Of a stretch of DNA of 64,000 nt, positions 45,022 to 53,491 are shown in pieces. A program made the position numbers and the translations under genes. Below the pieces are notes generated by a model that worked only from the letters and a program-made list of their open reading frames with translations, was not told the DNA's origin and ran no database searches. Location: positions 124,001-188,000 of the forward strand of contig CAXXGT010000007.1 of assembly GCA_963664045.2 (NCBI GenBank). Reading direction: 5' to 3'. Origin of the DNA: JAPPHA01 sp963664045. GTDB lineage: Bacteria; Pseudomonadota; Alphaproteobacteria; Rhodobacterales; Rhodobacteraceae. Numbering within the stretch: position 1 is the stretch's first letter; the number at the start of each line of letters is the position of its first letter.

Positions 45022-46136
45022 CTGGTCTGCGCCTGAAGAATGTCGTGAAGAGCTATGGCGCGACACAGGTCGTACATGGAGTGGACTTGGAAGTGCCCGA
45101 AGGAGCCTTTACCGTTTTTGTGGGGCCTTCGGGCTGTGGCAAGTCCACGCTTTTACGGATGATCGCGGGGCTGGAGAGCATCTCGGGCGGCGAAATCGAA
45201 ATCGCTGGAAAGTTGGTAAATGACGTTCCTCCCCGGGGGCGCGACGTGGCCATGGTGTTCCAGGACTACGCCCTTTATCCGCACATGAGCGTGCGCGAGA
45301 ACATGGGCTTTGGGCTGAAGATGCGTGGCACTCCCAAAGCCGAGGTGCGCCGGCGGCTAGAGGCGGCGGCCGAGATCCTGCAGATCGGTCACCTCATGGA
45401 CCGCCGCCCAGGCGATCTGTCCGGCGGCCAGCGGCAGCGCGTGGCAATGGGCCGGGCCATCGTGCGCGACCCCAAGGCCTTTCTGTTTGACGAGCCCCTG
45501 TCCAATCTGGACGCCAAACTGCGCGCCGAGATGCGCACCGAGATCAAGCGTCTGCATGGGAAGCTAAAAACCACTGTGGTTTATGTCACGCATGATCAGG
45601 TCGAAGCGATGACCCTGGCCGACCGGATCGTGGTGCTGAACAACGGCCGGATCGAGCAATTGGGAACGCCGGACGAGATCTACAACGGCCCGCGCACTGA
45701 ATTCGTGGCGGCTTTCATGGGCGCTCCGCCGATGAATCTCATCCCGGTTGCCTTGCGGGAAGCGTCTGGCAGCGCCGCAACCGTTCTGGAACTGGAAACA
45801 GGCGGCCGCATCCCGGTACCCGACCGCTACCGCGCCTCGCTGGACGCCAGCGGAACGCTAAAGCTGACGCTGGGAATCCGGCCCGAGACCTTCAGCGCCG
45901 CACCCGAACCGGGGAGCGCCTCGGCTGTGCTGGATTTCATTGTTTCGGTGGTCGAGCCCCTGGGTTCGGACACGTTGGTTTTCTTGCAGACGGAAAGCCG
46001 CGAGATCGTCGCTCGCGTCGCACCGAATGCCGTCCCGACCCCGGGGCAAAGCTTTACCGTCGCCTTCGACCTGGCTGCGGTTCACCTGTTTGATGCCGAA
46101 ACCGGGCTGAACCTGCTGGCCGGACCCTCTACTTGA
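45018..46136 (+). CDS. ABC transporter ATPase, MalK/UgpC type
   Basis: The 372-residue product has Walker A GPSGCGKSTLLRM (about 36-48), the ABC signature LSGGQRQRVAMGRA (about 133-146), Walker B AFLFDEPLSNLDAKL and the H-loop VYVTHDQVEAMTLADR. A C-terminal TOBE regulatory domain is typical of sugar importers of this class. It overlaps the amidohydrolase gene by 4 bases and ends the operon. Confidence 0.95.
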   Translation: MTGLRLKNVVKSYGATQVVHGVDLEVPEGAFTVFVGPSGCGKSTLLRMIAGLESISGGEIEIAGKLVNDVPPRGRDVAMVFQDYALYPHMSVRENMGFGLKMRGTPKAEVRRRLEAAAEILQIGHLMDRRPGDLSGGQRQRVAMGRAIVRDPKAFLFDEPLSNLDAKLRAEMRTEIKRLHGKLKTTVVYVTHDQVEAMTLADRIVVLNNGRIEQLGTPDEIYNGPRTEFVAAFMGAPPMNLIPVALREASGSAATVLELETGGRIPVPDRYRASLDASGTLKLTLGIRPETFSAAPEPGSASAVLDFIVSVVEPLGSDTLVFLQTESREIVARVAPNAVPTPGQSFTVAFDLAAVHLFDAETGLNLLAGPST

Positions 46137-46159
46137 AAGTTCCGATGACCATACACACG

Positions 46160-46333
46160 CGCCCTTGTCTGGCCCAGATGGCCCGAAGCTGCACATATGA
46201 TCAGCAAGAAGAACGGCCTCAACCCAACATGGGTACCAAAAGTCCCACAACAGGTCGGTTCAGTAGGGGATCTGTATTCTTGCTGATTCTGAAGTCATCA
46301 ACCGGTGCTCTCAGAGGCCGCTGACGGGTAAAT
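46160..46333. repeat. Decayed Tn3-type end and 32-base repeat shared with 33.2 kb
   Basis: Around 46174-46198 the sequence GGCCCGAAGCTGCACATATG resembles part of the unit A end (GGACCGAAGCTGCATATATG). Bases 46220-46251 match 33162-33193 at 29 of 32 positions. No gene is present here. These relic ends bracket the IS91-to-sugar-operon segment. Confidence 0.5.
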
Positions 46334-46992
46334 GGCCCTAAACGCACATAGGTACCGATTCCGCCATAGGATTTCTATGCGTTGGGTTTCTTGATTTCGT
46401 TCTTCTTCATCCAGTTTGAGAAGTTGCCGGGCGTTGTGTTGTAGCGCATCGCGATGAACCTCTGCGTTGATCCGTTTGCGATTAGCGCCTCCTTGGTTCT
46501 GGCCGAGATCAGGTCGCGTTCGATGACGAATTCGACGCGGCCGAGGTCTTCCCGAAGGGCGAGGATATCGGCCCGGTTCTTGTCCAGATCCTGGGTTTCC
46601 TTGGAGACCCGAAGATATCCGATGGTCCTGGATGCGCTTTCGGCCATCATCTGCCCACATTCGAAGAAAACAGTATTTCACCAGATAAAAGATATCTTTT
46701 GGGATGGTTTATTCAACGACATTCATCGTACGGAACGCGCAGGGAAAACGAACGTTTTCCCTGCAATTTCCCAGCAACGGATTCCCTCATGTCCTGAATG
46801 CGCATTCTGAATGCGGATGAACAAGCCCGCCTTGAACACACTGCGGTCTTGAGCACACCGACGGCTTGCCCCCCAAATCCACCCCCAGTGTCATCCCGGA
46901 AAATTGGGAGCCGCCGAAAAGGTAAAAACGCCAACTATACAGAGGCGTACTGCAATTCCCTATGGCGGAATCACCTATGTGCGTTTAGGGCC
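46334..46992. mobile_element. Tn3-like miniature element, about 0.66 kb
   Basis: Both ends read inward as GGCCCTAAACGCACATAGGT and continue with a shared ATTCCGCCATAGG; the left copy has an ACCG insertion before it. Similarity extends outward a few bases (GTAAA on both sides), so the true ends may lie slightly outside the stated limits. The inside holds only a shortened resolvase frame. A related solitary end is at 13041. No transposase for this end type is in the window. Confidence 0.65.
46375..46650 (-). pseudogene. Serine resolvase with large in-frame internal deletion
   Basis: The frame starts with the resolvase N-terminus (TIGYLRVSKETQDLDKNRAD, with the catalytic Ser). It jumps directly to the late long-helix segment VEFVIERDLISARTKEAL and a C-terminal HTH-like end (NTTPGNFSNWMKKN). 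Roughly half of the catalytic domain is missing yet the frame stays open for 91 codons. It is unlikely to recombine DNA but could still bind res-like sites. Confidence 0.7.
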
Positions 46993-47252
46993 CTTTACGG
47001 GCTTCTGACAGGATCCACATGACCGATCGTAACATGCCCCACCATCGAAAAAGAGATTGGTCACGAAGACGATGACAACTGGCTGACCGGGCAATGGTGT
47101 TGGTCTGAGTGTGAGACCTGCGGCCAGAGGTCGGCACGGTGTGGCGAAAGCACCGACTTGACCGGGGCTTGCGTCACTTCGATGGCGGCCACGATGCGTC
47201 CATTTCCTAGTAGGTTTATTAAGTTTATTAAGAGCTTCATTAAGAGCTCTAT
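46993..47252. other. Intergenic region with AT-rich inverted repeats
   Basis: No gene is supported. Near 47214-47266 there are repeated TTATTAAG and AAGAGCTC/GAGCTCT motifs that can pair. They may form a terminator for the TIR gene, which converges on it from the right. Confidence 0.4.
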
Positions 47253-48068
47253 TTAAGAGCTTAAGAGTTGTGAACGCTCGTGAACAAATTCGGCTATTTT
47301 CGTAGGTGCGTACTTGCGCGCGTCTATATAGCCGTCTGTTTTGAAAACACCATCGACATCGCCATCATCAGTGCGGATGAACATAATGCGCTGATGATCA
47401 CGTTCGCTGATGATTTCGCGAATAGCGCGAAATTCGATGCCGCACCAGTCCTTGAACTGATAGTCAGCGCTGAGGAAGGCCACGATTAGCTTCGACCTGT
47501 CGCGATAGATGCCTTGGAGAAATGTATCCAACGATGGCCGCGCCAGCTGAGAAACATATTTGTTGTCATAGAAGTATGCATTTGGACCGATGAGCCTTTC
47601 AAGTTCGAATGCCACACTTTCGACAAGCTCTCTGGCTTCTCCCGGAAACGATAACGCCACCTCGAATTCGTGCGTCGAGAGGTCAACACCCTTTCTGACG
47701 TCTCCCGCCCAAGCCGGTAGCAGTATACCTTTTGGCTTCAATTCCTTCGGAAGATTGACATCTTTGACGGCCCAATGAGTTCGGTTAAGTTCCCAATCCC
47801 CAATATCCAGTTCGAACTTCATGCTCTCCAAATCATCGGCCGAAAGAAAGGGATCGCAGGGCAGTAGTTTATACTCAAGTCGGACCTGACCTTGTTGTCG
47901 TCGTTTGGTAATATCGCGAATAACACCGAAATGCGGCGGTAACTTGTGATTCGATTCGTAGGCGAAAATGCACGGAAAGCGTGTCAATTCGGCAATGGCA
48001 GAACTATCGAGACACCCAAATTTTTGGTAGTATATCAGTTTGATTTCCTCAAACGTTGACCTAGACAT
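47253..48068 (-). CDS. TIR-domain protein (defence candidate)
   Basis: The product is about 271 residues from Met at 48068; a Met four codons upstream is also possible. The C-terminal 135 residues are a TIR domain: FEVALSFPGEARELVESVAF, then AYFYDNKYVSQLA, then LIVAFLSADYQFKDWCGIEFRAI. The Glu in WCGIEF fits the catalytic Glu of NAD-cleaving bacterial TIRs. The N-terminal 130 residues (CLDSSAIAELTRFPCIFAYE and so on) are an unrecognised sensor or partner domain. It is probably an NADase or cyclic-ADP-ribose-type effector or sensor in an anti-phage system. The surrounding AT-rich composition suggests recent transfer. Confidence 0.78.
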   Translation of the reverse strand: MSRSTFEEIKLIYYQKFGCLDSSAIAELTRFPCIFAYESNHKLPPHFGVIRDITKRRQQGQVRLEYKLLPCDPFLSADDLESMKFELDIGDWELNRTHWAVKDVNLPKELKPKGILLPAWAGDVRKGVDLSTHEFEVALSFPGEARELVESVAFELERLIGPNAYFYDNKYVSQLARPSLDTFLQGIYRDRSKLIVAFLSADYQFKDWCGIEFRAIREIISERDHQRIMFIRTDDGDVDGVFKTDGYIDARKYAPTKIAEFVHERSQLLSS

Positions 48069-48174
48069 AAATTTCCACAATAATAATGATTAAGATCAAT
48101 CTGTAAATCAAATCAAAGGCATAGATATGCCCACACATCAATATCAGGCCCCGACAGAAAAACGGAGCGAAACC

Positions 48175-48321
48175 ATGAAGAAAGCGAAAAGGCAATATAA
48201 TGTAGGACCCAATGGCGAGAAGCGTCCAGTAGACCCCATCGCCAACGCAGTACGCACGATGGAGGTCGCCTTGGGTCTGACCGAGGAAGAGTACGTCGAA
48301 GATGAAACCGACGATAAATAG
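48175..48321 (+). CDS. Small hypothetical protein
   Basis: The product is 48 residues from the ATG at 48175 with a GGAG ribosome binding site. It starts basic (KKAKRQYNVGPNGEKRPVDP) and ends acidic (EEEYVEDETDDK). It is followed at once by a strong terminator, which supports a real transcription unit. No function is recognised. The frame opens further upstream to 48127 but without a good ribosome site. Confidence 0.55.
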   Translation: MKKAKRQYNVGPNGEKRPVDPIANAVRTMEVALGLTEEEYVEDETDDK

Positions 48322-48342
48322 ATCAACGATCATACGATAAGC

Positions 48343-48369
48343 AAAGGGCCGGGGTTTCCCGGCCCTTTT
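48343..48369 (+). terminator. Rho-independent terminator
   Basis: An 11-base perfect stem, AAAGGGCCGGG with CCCGGCCCTTT, encloses a GTTT loop and is followed by a further T. It lies 21 bases after the small gene's stop. Confidence 0.85.
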
Positions 48370-48401
48370 GATTCGTGGAACTGAAGATAAGGAGTTACAT
48401 C

Positions 48402-48626
48402 ATGGAGTCGAAAAGAAAGATAAATGTGTTGTTCGGACTTATTCAAGTAGACGACAGGCATATAATTATTTCTCCACGCAGCTTCCGTTGCCAATTCACT
48501 ATGTGGTTCGCATACACAGTCATGAGGGTACCGATTGACGTATGTAACGAGTTCTTTCGCACACCGAGGAATCCTATTCGTATTCCTTGGCGAAGGGTAC
48601 GAATTTCCGAAGAAGCCGACTGTTAG
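48402..48626 (+). CDS. Small hypothetical protein, uncertain
   Basis: An AAGGAG ribosome binding site lies 7 bases before the ATG at 48402. The 74-residue product (MESKRKINVLFGLIQVDDRH...) is basic at both ends. Its last 53 bases overlap the end of the converging gene at 48574. No family is recognised. The good start signal is the main support. Confidence 0.4.
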   Translation: MESKRKINVLFGLIQVDDRHIIISPRSFRCQFTMWFAYTVMRVPIDVCNEFFRTPRNPIRIPWRRVRISEEADC

Positions 48627-48906
48627 TGATTTTACCGATATAACGCATTTCTTCTTCACCAATTATGCCAACGATAGCCATATCTGTCTTTGAATTTATG
48701 GCGTAATTAACTAATGCTGCGATAGTATCGATACATGATTTCGATGAAAACAGTAAGTAAGAGGTCGGTTCTTCCCAAATCGACCTCTTGATTGCGATCT
48801 CGTCTTTGATAGCTTTTAAGAGGCTGTCGCGTCGGTCGTCATAAGTATTACCCAACTTATCAGTCTTCTTTGCTATTCGATATGCTACAAAATACGTTTT
48901 TGTCAT
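48574..48906 (-). CDS. Small hypothetical protein, possibly ferredoxin-like fold
   Basis: The product is 110 residues from the ATG at 48906, chosen for its AAGGAG site 7 bases upstream; an ATG at 48942 overlaps the previous stop. The sequence TYFVAYRIAKKTDKLGNTYD, a WEEPTSYLLFSS strand and a following helix look like the small alpha/beta proteins of the VapD/Cas2-like type. That is only a pattern impression. It belongs to a minus-strand cluster of small genes beside the TIR gene. Confidence 0.5.
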   Translation of the reverse strand: MTKTYFVAYRIAKKTDKLGNTYDDRRDSLLKAIKDEIAIKRSIWEEPTSYLLFSSKSCIDTIAALVNYAINSKTDMAIVGIIGEEEMRYIGKITNSRLLRKFVPFAKEYE

Positions 48907-48938
48907 TTCCTGCTCCTTAAGTCGTTGTCGGGCCTTTG

Positions 48939-49295
48939 TCATTCCTCCAACCCTTCATCATCTTCCTGTTTAACAGACAGTGCTCGCAATTCATCATCGT
49001 ATAGATCCTTGCGAATGACTCTCACTTCTTTCGTTTCTCGAAGTCTTACTATAGCGGAATCATCTGTATCGTGCTCAGATAAGCGATCCTGTATTTCTTC
49101 ACTAATGTGATCAATATCCTCATCAGATCGAAATGTGAATTCTAGATGCATATTATCAAACATATCTCTTTCGGCTATGCCTTCGACTACAGAAATCAAT
49201 TCCTCATAAATCGTTGGTCCATCAAACGGCCCACCCGGACCAGCATTCTGGATGTGAAACGAAACCTCAAACGTCTGTAACACGTCATCAGACAT
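48939..49295 (-). CDS. Small acidic hypothetical protein
   Basis: The product is about 118 residues from the Met at 49295. It is strongly acidic (DEDIDHISEEIQDRLSEHDT; ending KQEDDEGLEE). No domain is recognised. It lies between two minus-strand genes with 5-base and short spacings, so it is probably in one operon with them. Confidence 0.5.
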   Translation of the reverse strand: MSDDVLQTFEVSFHIQNAGPGGPFDGPTIYEELISVVEGIAERDMFDNMHLEFTFRSDEDIDHISEEIQDRLSEHDTDDSAIVRLRETKEVRVIRKDLYDDELRALSVKQEDDEGLEE

Positions 49296-49300
49296 CCGAC

Positions 49301-49816
49301 TTACCCGCCTAAATCGTTTTCCGAGCAAGCTTTCTGAACCTGGTAGGCGACTTCTCGAAAACCAATCATCTGAAATCTTGCATCACGGGTACCAATATTG
49401 TTGTCGAATGCGCGAATATACAGTTCATCAACTGCATTCATTGACGTGATAAACGACCAGGCTGCATCTTCATCGATTACTGCCGCAATTCCATTCGCTG
49501 TCGGGAACCATTCCATTTGTTCAGGAACCCCTTTATCGAAACGAATGGCTACCTCGATCATATTTCCTGAAACTTGCTCCCCATCGTCTACAAAGTAATA
49601 ACTCACGGCCGGGACGTTTTCGTTGCATCTCACGACAAGGCCGTACCCAGACGATTCATCTTCGTTTTCAGCAAGTACGGCCGGACTGTCATCGAGTTCG
49701 GATGTACCAAACCACAAGTACCAATTGCCTAATACGTGGCCGTCTTCTTCCCACTGTGTCGCATTCCCTGCGCAAGTCTGTGACATAAGCAGCGCAATGA
49801 TCAATGTAGTGCGCAT
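49301..49816 (-). CDS. Exported hypothetical protein
   Basis: The product is 171 residues from the ATG at 49816 with an AAGGAGAA site. It begins with a signal peptide (MRTTLIIALLMSQTCAGNA), so it is likely periplasmic. The mature part is acidic with several aromatic residues (GNWYLWFGTSELDDS). No family is recognised. It is the first gene of the minus-strand cluster that ends near the TIR gene. Confidence 0.6.
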   Translation of the reverse strand: MRTTLIIALLMSQTCAGNATQWEEDGHVLGNWYLWFGTSELDDSPAVLAENEDESSGYGLVVRCNENVPAVSYYFVDDGEQVSGNMIEVAIRFDKGVPEQMEWFPTANGIAAVIDEDAAWSFITSMNAVDELYIRAFDNNIGTRDARFQMIGFREVAYQVQKACSENDLGG

Positions 49817-50170
49817 GCCATTCTCCTTCATCCTTACGTTGAGCCACGGCTGGTGCCGGGCCATTGTCAACGTCTCAAGATGGCTAGAGAGTTCCCACCT
49901 ATTCACCAAGCGTTGAGGAGCTACCTCGCAGCTGAGTTAGTTGGCTATTGTATTCGATGGGCAGCCCGACCTGAGTCGGGGCCACCTTGAACGTTGACCG
50001 TGCCACCAAATCAGGATTTAATTGGATTGTCAATCCGACCCAGGCACTTTCTTATCGCCTACTTAACTCATTGATTTTATGGATAAAACCATGTTACATA
50101 TGTAGAAAACGCTTGAGAATTCATCCGATCTGTGCTATAATGGAAGTACGGAAACAGATTGGTAATTGCC

Positions 50171-50983
50171 ATGAATCGACTGTCCAATGAAAAGAGGGCC
50201 AAGATATTGTCACTGCTGGTGGAAGGCATGTCCATGCAATCCATTTCCAGAGTCGAAGACGTCAGCATCGTTACAGTGGCCCGTTTGTTGGCCCTTGCTG
50301 GAGAAGCATGCAAACACTACCACGAGGAACATATTCGGGACATAAAGAAGAAACGTCGTATTCAATGCGATGAAGTGTGGGCTTTCGTCTACGCAAAACA
50401 GAAAAGAGCACCATACGTCATGCCATGGGACGCAGCAGGGCACGCATGGACATTTACTGCACTGGATACCAAGAGCAAGTTACTGGTTTCTTATCTGGTG
50501 TCAAAGAACAGAAGTGCCACGCCTGCAACCAGGTTGTTCATGGATGTATCGGACAGGCTTCAGAAGCGCCCGAAAATTACAACAGACAAGCTTGACGCCT
50601 ATCGAATTGCCGCCAACCGGGTATTTGGTTCAAAAGCAAACAAAGTGCTGTCTCAGACGAGAAAAGGATCAACCACGGATCACAACACATCATACGTTGA
50701 AAGACATAACCTGACGATCCGAATGAGCAATCGAAGATTTGCTAGAAAGACAAATGCGTTTAGCAAGAAATTTGCCAAACATGCCGCGATGATGCATCTG
50801 TTTGCTGTGCACTATAACTTTTGCAGGATTCATAGAAGTCTGCGTGTAACGCCAGCCATGGAAGCAGGTCTGACAACAACGCTCAAGGACTGTAAATGGA
50901 TCGCAGAACTGATCGAAGACATTGAACCAAAACCAGGCAAACCCGGTCCCAAGAAAGGTTCGAAAAATCGACCGAGTGTATAA
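50171..50983 (+). CDS. IS1-family-like transposase
   Basis: The product is 270 residues from the ATG at 50171. The N-terminal HTH is MSMQSISRVEDVSIVTVARL. The catalytic core has Asp in IQCDEVWAFVYAKQK, Asp in ITTDKLDAYR and Glu in TSYVERHNLTIRMSNRRFA, followed by HLFAVHYNFCRIHRSLRVTP, typical of single-frame IS1-like transposases. Terminal repeats were not identified, so it may be immobile. A tRNA-like sequence lies 9 bases downstream on the opposite strand. Confidence 0.85.
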   Translation: MNRLSNEKRAKILSLLVEGMSMQSISRVEDVSIVTVARLLALAGEACKHYHEEHIRDIKKKRRIQCDEVWAFVYAKQKRAPYVMPWDAAGHAWTFTALDTKSKLLVSYLVSKNRSATPATRLFMDVSDRLQKRPKITTDKLDAYRIAANRVFGSKANKVLSQTRKGSTTDHNTSYVERHNLTIRMSNRRFARKTNAFSKKFAKHAAMMHLFAVHYNFCRIHRSLRVTPAMEAGLTTTLKDCKWIAELIEDIEPKPGKPGPKKGSKNRPSV

Positions 50984-50991
50984 TTTACATG

Positions 50992-51069
50992 TGGAGAGGG
51001 CGACCGGAGTCGAACCGGCACTTCGAGGTTTGGAGTCCTGCGTGCTACCTTTGACACTACACCCCCTCC
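50992..51069 (-). tRNA. tRNA-like sequence, anticodon CCA (tRNA-Trp-like), imperfect
   Basis: Read on the minus strand it has a near-complete acceptor stem (GAGGGGG with CGCCCTC, one mismatch), a D-arm region TAGTGTCAAAGGTAGCA and the anticodon loop CTCCAAA (CCA). The T-arm GCCGG-TTCGACT-CCGGT is good and a 3' CCA follows. The anticodon stem pairs poorly as I fold it, so this could be a tRNA of a mobile element, a degraded tRNA or an attachment-site copy. Confidence 0.55.
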
Positions 51070-51386
51070 AATATAAATTTCTTTGCAGAGAGTGCCCCCG
51101 GCCGCTGTTTCGGCCCTTTCCGATCAACTTCTTGTGATCTTATGAATATTCTAATTCTTTAAAGATCAAATCTCACAACTGTAAAGACAGGATGAGTGGC
51201 GTCGGTAACATCCTTCGACACGAGGATATGCCCTTGGGCACTGTCTGGGTTTGTCACAGGCCGGGATTCCCAGTCTGGCCAGAACTTTGCCGGGTAATCA
51301 CCTCGTGTCATCGGGTCTGCACTTCATGCTGTACGAAGCCCGACGCCATCTCCTTCCCTAATTCACTAGGACGATTCTGTCAAACA

Positions 51387-51644
51387 ATGAGGAGTAGAAC
51401 CATAGGGCAAATTCTAACTTGTATCGGCCTCTTACTGGATATTGTAGGAGTGCTATTTCTATACCGATATGGTTTGCCCAGTAACCTTCCTTTAGACGGT
51501 GTACGTATATTATGGCCAGGTGGCGGACAAAATAAGGAGGATGTATACAAACAGCAAGCGAGATTTGCCCTGTTGTCTGAGTGCGGGCTCATAATTCTGA
51601 TATTGGGATTTTCTTGTCAAATCGTAGGAAGTTTTTATGGTTAG
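51387..51644 (+). CDS. Small membrane protein
   Basis: The product is 85 residues from the ATG at 51387. Two hydrophobic segments, QILTCIGLLLDIVGVLFLY and ECGLIILILGFSCQIVGS, are joined by a polar loop. No family is recognised. The open frame extends upstream to 51192, but that part is Cys-rich and unlike protein, so the later start is preferred. Bases 51070-51386 hold no other gene I can support. Confidence 0.5.
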   Translation: MRSRTIGQILTCIGLLLDIVGVLFLYRYGLPSNLPLDGVRILWPGGGQNKEDVYKQQARFALLSECGLIILILGFSCQIVGSFYG

Positions 51645-52210
51645 GAAATCAAACTGATATACCACCAAATTTTTCGACAATCTTCGAATCGGTGTATTCG
51701 TTCACACAGCGACTTATTTCAATCTGCCACGGCTTCCCGCGCCAGCATTCACTATCTGCGGATACGAGTAAATTATACAACGGTGTTCCTTGAACTGTGC
51801 GTGGCGTTGAATGTGAACACATTCGCAACAGGGCCAGTTACAATACTCTGCGTGCCCAAGCTGGTGGGTTAACTCTGGATTCGTAGGTTTGCAAGGGACT
51901 AATTGGGGTCGTTTGCGGGAGGGGGCAGAATCCTACGTTAACCACCGAGGACCTGTTTTCCGGGCTATTCACTTCCATCGTCAGGGCGAGCTGCGCGACC
52001 GGGCTGGTGAAGGGTAGCATTACCGCATGGCCGGCCTCAATCTGCAGGCGGCCATTCTCATCTACTGGAAGCAGACGACCCCTCGCTGGCATTAAAGTCG
52101 GCCTTGCCGGCCTGAATTTCAGCATCTCGGGATCACCTCGACGCCCCGAAAGAAAACGCTTACGGTTTTCCGGTTTGATCGGTGGCAGGAAAAGCAGAAG
52201 GGGTTTTGCA
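51645..52210. other. Intergenic region upstream of the pentapeptide gene
   Basis: No gene is supported. A minus-strand frame at 51838-52125 and the upstream extension of the pentapeptide frame compete here, and neither has a ribosome binding site. It may contain degraded coding sequence; the GC content rises towards its right end. Confidence 0.3.
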
Positions 52211-53491
52211 ATGGCCGATGAATACGAGGATTTTTGGTGGGCGTTGTTCAGATGCGGTGAGACCGAGGAAAAGCGGCGGTGGATTTGGAATCATTTCATC
52301 GTAGATCGATATGACATTGGACGTATTGCTCCAAACATGGATCGGAAGGAATTTGATAAACAGTTGAATATCAAAATCATTAGCAATCGCGATTTAGAGC
52401 CCGCAGAAAAGCTTGTCCGGAAGTATGGTGCACCACCGGTGACGGACGAAATCGGCCCTTCTGTTAAGTCATTCATGACTTTTGCCAGTCAATCTTTCGA
52501 AGAACGCGTGTCTTTTGCAGGTCGGGTTCTGATTGGAGCAAACTTCGGAGGCCAGGTCTTTGAAAAAGGTGCCGACTTCTCCGATACAATATTCTTGGGT
52601 TTCACAAATTTTGAAGACACAGAATTCGCCGGCCCGGCCAAGCAATTGCACGACGGTTATTGGTTCAGCAAGTCGTCCTTCCACTATATCGCGAACTTCA
52701 AACGCGCGAAATTCAGATCTCAGACAACATTTGATCGGGTGGTGTTTCATCGCGATGCAGTGTTTCAATTTGCGAGATTTGAGCCTCCCGACGGTGACAC
52801 CGCCCCACCTGGAGCCATGACTAATTTCCAGGAATCCCGGTTCGACAAAGAAGCTGATTTCAAGAATGCCGTATTCAAGTACAAAACCGACTTTTCCCAT
52901 GCGGCATTCCATGCCGTCGCCAAATTCGATGCAGCGGAATTCTGCAATGCCACGACGTTCAACAACGCAGGGTTCAAAGGGACAACTTCATTCCGGAAAG
53001 CAATCTTCAATAAACCACCGAAGTTCTTTGAAACGGAGCTGCACGAAGACGTAGACTTCAGTCGGGTCGATTGGAAGGGGGCTGAGCAATCCTACCATCG
53101 TTCATACCGCCGTCGCGATCCACAGGATGCTGTTGAACAGGACGCCGGGGACGCAGTCCGGGCGTGGGACCGACTGGCGCTGATCATGAGCCAGCGGGAA
53201 AAATCGCCTGAACGGCACAAATTTTTCAGATTGAAGATGCGGGCGCTCCGCCAGAGGGATGGGTACAATTTCTCTTCACTCGTAAACTGCCTGTTCGATG
53301 TAATCTCCGACTACGGTTGGGGTATCCGGCGGGCCTTTTCCTGGTGGTTTGTTCACGTCGCCTCTGGCGCATTGATCTTGGGCGCCGCGGCAGAAGTTGA
53401 TCGTGTATGGATCGTTCACGGTCATTGGCCCATTGTCAGGGACAGTCTTCTTGTGAGCTTTGCGAACGCCCACGCATTCCTTGGCCTAGCA
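52211..53491 (+). pseudogene. Pentapeptide-repeat membrane protein, 5' part (interrupted by IS4)
   Basis: From the ATG at 52211 the product has an N-terminal region, then many pentapeptide-like repeats (VSFAGRVLIGANF, ADFSDTIF, ANFKRAKFRSQTTFDRVVF, ADFKNAVF) that form a right-handed beta-helix. After that come a charged helical segment (MSQREKSPERHKFFRLKMRA) and a membrane region (SWWFVHVASGALILG). The gene is split at codon 427 by an IS4 element. Joining it with 55936-56094 keeps the frame and gives a protein of 479 residues ending in a last membrane segment. Such proteins may be membrane sensors or channel-like effectors; the function is not known. Confidence 0.82.

Noticed and set aside
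51838..52125. A 95-codon minus-strand frame
   Set aside because: It has no ribosome binding site or recognised family and lies in a transition zone that may be degraded sequence.
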